A stretch of DNA of 14,264 nt from Nitrospinota bacterium (lineage in GTDB: Bacteria > Nitrospinota_A > UBA7883 > JADGGD01), in the NCBI GenBank assembly GCA_015229165.1, contig JADGCD010000037.1, forward strand, positions 1 through 14,264, written 5' to 3'. Positions 5,974 to 13,766 of the stretch are shown here, in pieces; the stretch's first letter is position 1; each line of letters starts with the position of its first letter. The notes below the pieces were generated by a model. That model did not search any database, had not been told where the DNA came from, and saw only the letters and a list, made by a program, of their open reading frames with translations. A program made the position numbers and the translations under genes.

Positions 5974-7708
5974 CTACGCGGAGGTCGGTTTCCGCTTCCC
6001 GTTGGCGGCCAGCATAACCTGCAACCGCTCCGCCGGGACCGGGGGGCTGTAATAGTATCCCTGTATCTCGTCGCACCCGTTGTCGTGCAGGAACGAGACC
6101 TGTTTCACCGTTTCGGCCCCTTCGGCGATCACCAGCAATCCGAGCGTATGCCCCATGGCGATGGCCGCCCGGGCGATGACGCTGTCGTCGGTGGTCTCTC
6201 CCACCTCCTTGACGAATTCCCGGTCGATCTTGATCCGGTTCACCGGCAGCCGGTTCAGGTAGGACAACGACGAGTAGCCGGAGCCGAAGTCGTCCAGCGA
6301 CAGGTTCACCCCCAGCGCCGCCAGCTCCTCCAGCACCAGGAGCGACCGTTCGATGTCGGCCATGACCGCCGTCTCGGTCACTTCCAGCTCCAGCAGCGAC
6401 GCGGGGAGGCCGGAGGCGGCCAGGGTCTCTTTCACCGTGGTCACGATCTCCCGGTTGGCCAACTGGCGCCCGGAAAGGTTTACCGACACCACCAGTTCTT
6501 CGAATCCCTGGTCGAGCCACGCTTTCGCCTGCGCCACCGCCGTCCGCAGCACCCATGCCCCCAACGGCACGATGAACCCCCGCTCCTCCGCCAGCGGGAT
6601 GAACAGGGAGGGGGGAACCATCCCGCTCACCGGGCTGTTCCACCGGACCAGCGCCTCCAGCCCCACCACCCGCCCGTCGACGGTGGAGATTTTCGGCTGG
6701 TAATGGACCGAGAACTCCCCCCGCTCCAGCCCCGGCATCAGGTTGTTTTCGATCTCCTGGCGCAACGCCACCTGCCGTTCCATCTCCGGGGAATAGAAGC
6801 GAAAGCCCCCCGGCTCGGCCCGTTTGGCGTCGGCCAGGGCCATGTGCGCCCGGCGCAGGGTCGAGTCGAGCCCCTGCCCGTCGGCGGGAAAGAGGGTGAT
6901 CCCGAGGGTGGCGGTGACATAGATCTCCCGGTCGCCGACCGGAAAGGGGAGGGCGAAGGAGTCGAGGAGCCGTTGGGCGACCACCGCCGCCTCGCCGGCA
7001 TCCTCTGCCAGATGGACGAAGAGGAGGAACTCGTCCCCCCCCAGCCGGGCCACGGCGTCGCCGACGCGCAACCGGTCGGAGAGGCGGCGGGCCACGGCGG
7101 TCAGCAACTCGTCCCCGACGGAGAAGCCGAGCGTGTCGTTGACGTCCCGGAACCGGTCGAGATCGAGCAGCAGGATCGCCAGCGGAACCTGCAACGCCAG
7201 CGACTGGCGGGTCTCCCGGTCGAGGAGGGCCAGGAACTCGACCCGGTCGGGAAGGCCGGTCAGCCGGTCGTACCGGGCGTCCTCCGCCGCGGCGGCGTCG
7301 GCGCGGCGTGCGACGAAGAGGACGAAAAGGGTGAAGGGGGGGGGCCTGCTCCTTCAACGGGGCGGCCAGCAGCCGGACCGGTATGGTTCCCCCGTCCCGG
7401 TGGGCGATGCGAGCATCCCCCTCCCACCGTTCGTCCTCCGCCAGCAGGTCGAGGAGGCGCCCGCCGAACGGGGTGTCGTCCCGGACGAGCCCGAGGGCGG
7501 AAAGGGGGGTGTCGGAGAACTCCTCGTCCGGGCGGCCAACGAGGGCGCACAGCGCCGGATTGGCGTAGACGACGACTCCGGCGGTGTCGACGACCAGAAT
7601 CCCGTCGGGGAGGTCCTGATAGTAGGGGGTGCAGAGGGGAGGGGCGAGCAGGGGGGCGGTGGGCGAAGCCGGCGTCCGGCCGCTTTTCCTCTTTCGTCGA
7701 TCGTGCAT
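5974..7708 (-). CDS. PAS-GGDEF-EAL c-di-GMP enzyme, frameshifted as given
   Basis: A dual-domain c-di-GMP protein whose reading frame breaks once. Upstream frame, from ATG 7708 (GGAG 4 nt before it): a PAS domain from YYQDLPDGILVVDTAGVVVY to PVRLLAAPLKEQAPP. Downstream frame: FTLFVLFVARRADAAAAEDA, then RYDRLTGLPDR and a full GGDEF domain with intact GGDEF (bases 7027-7041) and RVGD inhibitory site, then an EAL domain with EAL (6649-6657), VNLSGRQL, ELEVTETAVM, DDFGSGYSSL, IKIDREF, VIAEGAET and IQGYYYSPPVP. These are all the residues expected of an active phosphodiesterase. The frames meet at a run of nine G (7336-7344); removing one G, or adding two, gives one protein of about 577 aa. Translated as written, the PAS part runs into nonsense. 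No internal start with a domain boundary is obvious, so the downstream part alone would be PAS-less. The break may be a sequence error, a mutation or slippage. Confidence 0.87.
7336..7344. repeat. G9 mononucleotide tract at the frameshift
   Basis: Nine G's on the plus strand (C9 in the sense of the PAS-GGDEF-EAL gene) lie exactly where the PAS frame and the GGDEF-EAL frame meet. An eight-base tract would restore a continuous protein through the junction AlaProPro-PheThrLeu. Confidence 0.85.
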
Positions 7709-7820
7709 GGCGCTCCGTGCGGTTGGTTCCGCCTCTGCCCGTTTGTCGCCGCCCGCTCCATTGAACCACAGGTCGCCGTCCGAAGGAAAGGCCCCGCTGG
7801 CGCCCCGGCCTGAATGGGGG

Positions 7821-7826
7821 TATAAT
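7821..7826 (+). promoter_or_regulatory. Probable -10 box of prs
   Basis: A perfect TATAAT flanked by GGGGG and CCCCCC lies 57 bp before ATG 7884. No convincing -35 is seen at 16-18 bp. On the minus strand the overlapping TATACC could serve the divergent PAS-GGDEF-EAL gene, weakly supported. Confidence 0.5.
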
Positions 7827-7883
7827 CCCCCCTTTCGCGGTTCCGGCCGGAGCCGCTTCGACACCTACCAGCGGGAGTGCGGG

Positions 7884-8843
7884 ATGACCGACAGGACCAA
7901 GGATCGACTGAAAATCATCTCCGGGCGGGCCAATCTCGAGCTTGCCGAGGAGATCGCCGCCGCCGTCGGGGTCCCCCTGTGCGCCCGGGACCTGACCAAC
8001 TTCTCCGACGGCGAGATCTTCGTCCAGATACAGGAGAACGTCCGGGGGCACGATGTCTTCGTGGTCCAGCCGACCTCCGCCAACGTCAACGACAACCTGA
8101 TGGAGCTGCTCATCATCATCGATGCGCTCCGCCGGGCTTCGGCCAAGCGGATCACGGCGGTCATGCCCTACTTCGGCTACGCCCGGCAGGACCGGAAGGT
8201 CCAGAGCCGCACCCCCATCACCGCCAAGCTGGTGGCCGACCAGATCGTGGCCGCCGGGGCCGACCGGGTGCTGACCATGGACCTGCACGCGGGGCAGATC
8301 CAGGGATTCTTCGGCAACCCGGTGGACCACCTCTACGGCCTGCCGATCCTCACCGACTACGTCCGCAAACAGAAGATCGAAAACCTGATGGTCTTCTCGC
8401 CCGACGCCGGCGGGGTGGAGCGGGCCCGGGCCTTCGCCAAGGCGCTCGATTGCGGGCTGGGGATCATCGACAAGCGGCGGACCGCCAAGAACGTGGCCCA
8501 CGTCATGCACATCATCGGCGACGTGCAGGGGAAACATGTCCTGATCGTCGACGACATGGTCGACACCGCCGGGACGCTCACCGAAGCGGCCGGCGCGCTG
8601 ATGGAGCACGGGGCGACCGCCGTTTCGGCCTGCGCGACCCACGCGGTCCTCTCCGGCCCGGCGTTGTCCCGCATCGCCAAGTCGCCCCTGGCGGAGCTGA
8701 TCACCACCAACACCATCGCCGTCACCCCCGAGCGGCGGCAGGCGGGGAAGGTGACGTTCCTGTCGGTGGCCAAGCTCCTGGGGGAAGCGATCATGCGCAT
8801 CCACCAGGAGTCGTCGGTCAGCTCCCTCTTCGAGTACGACTAA
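7884..8843 (+). CDS. prs: Ribose-phosphate pyrophosphokinase (PRPP synthase)
   Basis: The 319-aa cytosolic enzyme makes 5-phosphoribosyl 1-diphosphate from ribose 5-phosphate and ATP, feeding purine, pyrimidine, NAD, His and Trp synthesis. Class I family landmarks are in order: FSDGEIFVQIQENVRG near residue 35, MPYFGYARQDRKVQSRTPIT (ATP-binding loop, near 95-113), LTMDLHAGQIQGFF, FSPDAGGVERARAFA, and the PRPP-binding loop VDDMVDTAGT (222-231). It ends with the usual S-SLFEYD-type C-terminus. Length is typical (about 315). ATG 7884 is preceded by GGGAG at 7-nt distance; the open frame upstream carries no conserved sequence. In many Proteobacteria prs is followed directly by rplY and pth; here a convergent DUF4337 gene intervenes. 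An intrinsic terminator follows. Confidence 0.98.
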   Translation: MTDRTKDRLKIISGRANLELAEEIAAAVGVPLCARDLTNFSDGEIFVQIQENVRGHDVFVVQPTSANVNDNLMELLIIIDALRRASAKRITAVMPYFGYARQDRKVQSRTPITAKLVADQIVAAGADRVLTMDLHAGQIQGFFGNPVDHLYGLPILTDYVRKQKIENLMVFSPDAGGVERARAFAKALDCGLGIIDKRRTAKNVAHVMHIIGDVQGKHVLIVDDMVDTAGTLTEAAGALMEHGATAVSACATHAVLSGPALSRIAKSPLAELITTNTIAVTPERRQAGKVTFLSVAKLLGEAIMRIHQESSVSSLFEYD

Positions 8844-8866
8844 GGCAACGCCCCCGCGAAGCGACA

Positions 8867-8899
8867 GCCCCCTTGCCGCCACGGCGACAGGGGGCTTTT
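8867..8899 (+). terminator. Intrinsic terminator of prs
   Basis: The stem GCCCCC (8867-8872) pairs with GGGGGC (8890-8895), with an inner GCCG/CGGC helix (8875-8878 with 8882-8885), followed by TTTT at 8896-8899. It lies 24 bp after the prs stop. There is no T tract on the minus strand, so it does not clearly serve the convergent gene. Confidence 0.75.
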
Positions 8900-8920
8900 C
8901 CGTGGCGCGCCGAAGCCCCG

Positions 8921-9508
8921 TCAGCCCAGGTAGGGGAGCGAAAAGAGCAGCAGGAAACCGTTCAGCGAAAGGAACGCCCCCCCCGCCGCCATGACGACGG
9001 CGCAATAGAACACCGGCCGGGACCCGGCGAGGATCGCGATCGAGGCCAGCACGATGGAGATCTGCAGGAGCGCCTCGGCGTAGTCGAAGTAGGGGTCCTT
9101 GCGCTGGTTCAGATCCCGCTCGGCCTCCAGCGCCTTGGCCTCCGTCTCGATCTCCTTCTTCTCCACCGAATAGCGCTCCGACTCCCCCTTGAATCTCTCC
9201 GACAGACCGGCGTAATGCGCCTTCGCCGCCGGGTCCATCGTGTCGCCCCGGTCGACCATCTGCGCCTCGAGAATCGCCCCCTGGCTTTTGTAGAGATGCT
9301 CGCGGATGGCTTTGGCCTGATAGTAGGCCCACTGGTTCGACGCCTGCTGCTGGGCCAGCATCATGTCCTTTCCGGCGTTGCTGCCGCCCAGGGAGGTGAT
9401 GGCCAGCAGCACCGCGAAAAACGCCGTCAGCAGCGCCACCCGGCGGGAGAAACTCTGCTCTTTCATCTCGTGAAGCTCTTCGACGTTGGGAAGCTCAATA
9501 TCGGCCAT
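8921..9508 (-). CDS. DUF4337 family membrane protein
   Basis: The 195-aa protein matches the DUF4337 layout: a short acidic N-terminus, one membrane segment (about residues 23-42) ending in GGSNAGKDMMLAQQQASNQWAYYQAK-type sequence that continues into a helix, a charged region predicted to be coiled coil (about 85-135, many Lys/Glu), then two closely spaced hydrophobic segments (about 147-165 and 168-192). Function is unknown; I infer an inner-membrane location only. ATG 9508 has AAGGA 7 nt upstream. It is convergent with prs and divergent from rplY, interrupting the usual prs-rplY adjacency. A 7-bp inverted repeat (9538-9565) covers a possible -10 of this gene. Confidence 0.85.
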   Translation of the reverse strand: MADIELPNVEELHEMKEQSFSRRVALLTAFFAVLLAITSLGGSNAGKDMMLAQQQASNQWAYYQAKAIREHLYKSQGAILEAQMVDRGDTMDPAAKAHYAGLSERFKGESERYSVEKKEIETEAKALEAERDLNQRKDPYFDYAEALLQISIVLASIAILAGSRPVFYCAVVMAAGGAFLSLNGFLLLFSLPYLG

Positions 9509-9537
9509 GGTTGTTCCTTATGTATGACTGGCAACGA

Positions 9538-9565
9538 ATGATACGGACGGAAAGGCCGGTATCAT
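9538..9565. promoter_or_regulatory. Possible operator: inverted repeat before DUF4337 gene
   Basis: ATGATAC (9538-9544) and GTATCAT (9559-9565) form a perfect 7-bp inverted repeat with a 14-bp spacer. The right half overlaps TATGAT on the minus strand (complement of 9561-9566), a candidate -10 for the DUF4337 gene. No regulator gene is adjacent, so this could be chance. Confidence 0.3.
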
Positions 9566-9616
9566 ACAACAGTCGTGCGCCAGAAGAGGCGCCCCTGCGC
9601 CAATTGGGGGCGAAAA

Positions 9617-9644
9617 CAGGCGCAAGCCCGTCGCCGGGGCGGGG
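9617..9644. repeat. Direct repeat, copy 1, upstream of rplY
   Basis: The 28-bp sequence starting CAGGCGCAAGCC and ending CGGGGCGGGG recurs 101 bp downstream with three mismatches. This copy has GTCGCC where copy 2 has GTTGAC, so it lacks the -35-like hexamer. The 318-bp gap 9509-9826 otherwise holds only the inverted repeat and the rplY promoter. Confidence 0.75.
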
Positions 9645-9717
9645 AGGGGATACCCGTCTTCACCGGTCGGGGATTGCGCGGCGAAGACGCGCCATGGAGA
9701 TACCGCGAGGCAGAGAG

Positions 9718-9745
9718 CAGGCGCAAGCCTGTTGACGGGGCGGGG
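9718..9745. repeat. Direct repeat, copy 2, overlapping rplY -35
   Basis: This is the second copy of the 28-bp repeat (CAGGCGCAAGCC, CGGGGCGGGG ends). It contains TTGACG at 9732-9737, the proposed -35 box of rplY, so the repeat may be a protein-binding site or a promoter-region duplication. Confidence 0.75.
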
Positions 9746-9761
9746 GGAGGTGTGCAATACT
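9732..9761 (+). promoter_or_regulatory. Probable promoter of rplY-pth
   Basis: TTGACG (9732-9737; 5 of 6) and AATACT (9756-9761; 4 of 6) are spaced by 18 bp. Transcription should start near 9768, giving a leader of about 60 nt. Confidence 0.5.
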
Positions 9762-9826
9762 CTCCTCTTTTCAGAATCAGCCGCCCCTATGCGCGGGGCG
9801 AACAACGACATTGGAGAGACGAGACG

Positions 9827-10423
9827 ATGAGCGAAAAGGCGGTTCTTACCGGTTCCCTGCGGACCCCCGGCCGCAAAGGCCCGGCGCGGCGGTTGCGCGC
9901 GGCGGGGCAGGTTCCCGGCGTGATCTACGGCATGGGCGAGACCCTCTCCGTGACGGTGCCGGTCAAAGAGGTTCTCAAGGTTGTCGAGTCCGACGCCGGG
10001 TTCCTCTCCGTCATCACCACCCGGCTCGACGGGGACAAGAAAAAAGAGCGCTTCGTCATGATCAAGCAGCTCGACGTCCATCCGATCACCGACCAGCTCG
10101 TCCACGTCGACCTTCTGGAACTCGACCTCGACAAGCCGGTCACCGCCACCATCGACATCCGGCTCACCGGCGTCTCCCGGGGTGTCAAGGAGCAGGGGGG
10201 CAAGCTCAACTTCCCCCGGCGGTCGCTCCCTGTCATGGCGCCCCCCCGGTCGCTCCCCCCGTTCGTCACCATCGACATCACCAATCTGGGGATTGACAGC
10301 TGGGTCACCGTCGCCGACCTCGGCCTCGCCGCCGACGTCATCCCGCAGGTCGATCCCTCGCTTCGGATCCTCGGCGTCCAGATGCCCCGGGGCGCCAAGA
10401 AGGAAGGCGAAGCGGCCAAGTAA
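9827..10423 (+). CDS. rplY: 50S ribosomal protein L25, CTC/TL5 two-domain form
   Basis: The 198-aa protein binds 5S rRNA in the large ribosomal subunit. The N-terminal L25 domain (about residues 3-93) shows VLTGSLRTPGRKGPARRLRA, GQVPGVIYG, and the closing IKQLDVHPITDQLVHVDLLE, all typical. The C-terminal beta-rich CTC domain (about 97-187) has VTATIDIRLTGVSRGVKEQG-type sequence, LGIDSWVTVADL and DPSLRILGVQMPR, followed by a short Lys/Glu/Ala tail. ATG 9827 has GGAGAG about 9 nt upstream; the frame is open further upstream but without homologous content. It is followed after 12 nt by pth in the same frame, the conserved rplY-pth order. Confidence 0.96.
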   Translation: MSEKAVLTGSLRTPGRKGPARRLRAAGQVPGVIYGMGETLSVTVPVKEVLKVVESDAGFLSVITTRLDGDKKKERFVMIKQLDVHPITDQLVHVDLLELDLDKPVTATIDIRLTGVSRGVKEQGGKLNFPRRSLPVMAPPRSLPPFVTIDITNLGIDSWVTVADLGLAADVIPQVDPSLRILGVQMPRGAKKEGEAAK

Positions 10424-10435
10424 GCCCCTTCCCCT

Positions 10436-10963
10436 TTGCGCGGCAAGCTGATCGCGGGCCTGGGAAATCCGGGCCCGCGTTACTCCCTCACCCGGCATAA
10501 CGCCGGGTTTCTTTTCGCCGACCGGCTCCTCGACCGTTTCGGCGAAGGGGCGGGGGACGACCTCGACGGCTCCCCCCTGGTGACCCTCATCGACCGGCCC
10601 CACGTCCACCTCATCACCCCGCTTTCCTACATGAACCTCTCCGGCCCCCCGGTGGCCGACGCCCTGCGCCTGCTCAGGCTCACGGTCGACGACCTGCTGG
10701 TGGTTCACGACGACATCGACATCCCCGTCGGCGACGTCCGGTATAAGGAAGGGGGAGGGCATGGCGGCCACAACGGGTTGAAATCGCTCTTCGAGTCCCT
10801 CGGCAGCCCCGCCTTCTCCCGCATCCGGATCGGCGTCGGGCGCCCAGCCCCCGGCGTGGCGGTGGTCGACCATGTCTTGGGAACCTTCACCCCAGCCGAA
10901 GTCGATCCCATCGACGAAGCCCTCGACCGGGCCGTCGAGCTGGCCGGACAGTGGATTTCCTGA
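10436..10963 (+). CDS. pth: Peptidyl-tRNA hydrolase
   Basis: The 175-aa enzyme releases peptides from peptidyl-tRNA dropped by stalled ribosomes. Catalytic residues are present: N11 in GLGNPG, H21 in TRHNAGF, the Asn of YMNLSG, the Asp of VVHDDIDIP, and GGGHGGHNGLKS. The N-terminal strand (KLIAGLGNPG) must be included, and between the rplY stop and it the only start codon is TTG 10436. There is no Shine-Dalgarno site; the gene begins 12 nt after the rplY TAA in the same frame, so reinitiation by ribosomes finishing rplY is likely (inference). The protein ends at LAGQWIS, roughly 15-20 residues short of the usual C-terminal tail (E. coli Pth is 194 aa); the catalytic core is complete. Confidence 0.95.
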   Translation: MRGKLIAGLGNPGPRYSLTRHNAGFLFADRLLDRFGEGAGDDLDGSPLVTLIDRPHVHLITPLSYMNLSGPPVADALRLLRLTVDDLLVVHDDIDIPVGDVRYKEGGGHGGHNGLKSLFESLGSPAFSRIRIGVGRPAPGVAVVDHVLGTFTPAEVDPIDEALDRAVELAGQWIS

Positions 10964-11060
10964 CCGGAATCTCACGGTTCAAGGCTTTCCCCCGACCGGT
11001 AAAAGGACTACCTTAAAGGGGAGCAGTCCGATCATACCCGCATGGGGAAAGGGGCGTGTC

Positions 11061-13043
<1,983 letters not shown>

Positions 13044-13048
13044 TAGGC

Positions 13049-13060
13049 AAAGCTATCTGC
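13049..13060. repeat. Left inverted-repeat end matching the palindromic element
   Basis: AAAGCTATCTGC, six bases past the hppA stop, is the exact inverse of GCAGATAGCTTT at 13237-13248. CGAAACT (13070-13076) likewise mirrors AGTTTCG (13214-13220). This looks like a second, partial copy of the element end, or the outer boundary of a 200-bp element. Confidence 0.7.
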
Positions 13061-13079
13061 GGCAAAGGACGAAACTATG

Positions 13080-13108
13080 GAGACCGTTCCCCTTGGGAGG
13101 GTCTCTTT
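13080..13108 (+). terminator. Intrinsic terminator of hppA
   Basis: GAGACC (13080-13085) pairs with GGTCTC (13100-13105), with inner CCC/GGG pairing, followed by TTTAT. It lies 36 bp after the hppA stop and inside the outer inverted repeat. Confidence 0.6.
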
Positions 13109-13126
13109 ATGCGTTCCCTCCGGTCG

Positions 13127-13252
13127 CTGAAAAGCGTTATCGAGGCAGGTGATACAAGGAGAAATCGCAGCGCAAGCGGAGCGTACACGTTAGTACGTGC
13201 GCATTGGGTCTGCAGTTTCGACGCCGTAGCGGCAACGCAGATAGCTTTTCAG
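13127..13252. repeat. Imperfect palindromic element, MITE/REP-like
   Basis: A 126-bp segment begins CTGAAAAGC and ends GCTTTTCAG (9-bp perfect terminal inverted repeat; extending to TATC/GATA with a 2-nt bulge). The arms keep partial symmetry: GAAATCGCAG on the left mirrors CTGCAGTTTC on the right in part. The centre forms a hairpin: GCG and CACGT (13181-13190) pair with ACGTG and CGC (13195-13202) round a TAGT loop. No protein is encoded. The form fits a dispersed palindromic or miniature inverted-repeat element; copy number elsewhere is unknown. It ends 7 bp before the pilin gene stop. Confidence 0.6.
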
Positions 13253-13259
13253 TGATCGG

Positions 13260-13661
13260 TTACTGCGGCCACTTCGCCGTAACCTTCGCCACCGAGCAGG
13301 GGGCTTCGGTCGTTTCCGCCGTCAGGGTGAAGCTGTAGGTTTTCGCGCCGATGGCGAACGAGCATTCCCCGGCGGCGCCGTCGGCGATGGTCACGCCGGA
13401 GGTGGCCATTGCGCCCGCCAGCGTGGCGCAGTCGGCGATGATCGCCGGAGCGGGGCTCTTGGTCTGGACGGCGGCGTAGTTGATGGCGCAGGCGGAGGCC
13501 GCGGCGCCCAGCACGCCGTCGGCGGTCGATGAGCGGGCCTCGGCCTGCAAATCGACATATTTCGGAATGGCCACGGCCGACAGCACCCCGAGGATCACGA
13601 TCACCATGATCAGCTCGATGAGGGTGAAGCCGCCTTGGCCCCTGTTGGCGGTCGGTCTCAT
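13260..13661 (-). CDS. Type IV pilin-like protein (MSHA-type N-terminus)
   Basis: The 133-aa prepilin has a class III leader MRPTANRGQGG cleaved before Phe, then FTLIELIMVIVILGVLSAVA with Glu at mature position 5, as in type IV pilins and pseudopilins. The next segment, IPKYVDLQAEARSSTADGVL then AAASACAINYAA, resembles MshA-like major pilins. The remaining domain is short (mature about 122 aa) with four cysteines in all, allowing one or two disulfides. It would be processed by PilD and assembled from the inner membrane. ATG 13661 is chosen; ATG 13673 in the same frame gives four more leader residues. Neither has a Shine-Dalgarno site. No other pilus genes are in the window, so it is an orphan here. 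Confidence 0.88.
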   Translation of the reverse strand: MRPTANRGQGGFTLIELIMVIVILGVLSAVAIPKYVDLQAEARSSTADGVLGAAASACAINYAAVQTKSPAPAIIADCATLAGAMATSGVTIADGAAGECSFAIGAKTYSFTLTAETTEAPCSVAKVTAKWPQ

Positions 13662-13727
13662 GGGCCGAATCATATACCAGCCGCAGGGGAATTGGTAGCC
13701 GTCCGGGCGTCTCTCCCACCGCTCGGG

Positions 13728-13733
13728 TATACT
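13728..13733 (+). promoter_or_regulatory. Probable -10 box of the acyltransferase gene
   Basis: TATACT (5 of 6) in CGGGTATACTGGCC lies 33 bp before ATG 13767. No -35 is evident. The minus-strand TATACC over the same bases could serve the pilin gene. Confidence 0.35.
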
Positions 13734-13766
13734 GGCCGCCACCACCAATGAACGCCCTTTGTCATT

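Noticed and set aside
4201..7764. A 1187-codon plus-strand frame across the kinase and the c-di-GMP gene
   Set aside because: Its composition is Arg/Gly/Pro/His-rich, it has no conserved motif, and it conflicts with two well-supported genes.
3458..7864. A 1468-codon open frame on the minus strand
   Set aside because: It joins tpm, antisense of the kinase gene, and the PAS part of the c-di-GMP gene in one frame only because GC-rich DNA lacks stops. Only its two ends carry conserved protein; the middle is Pro/Arg/Gly-rich noise opposite an intact kinase.
10872..11060. N-terminal extension of hppA overlapping pth
   Set aside because: The extension is not hydrophobic or conserved; homologues begin near the ATG at 11061.
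10964..11060. Promoter for hppA (TTCAAG and TAAAAG, 16 bp apart)
   Set aside because: Only 3 of 6 and 4 of 6 matches; indistinguishable from chance in this gap.
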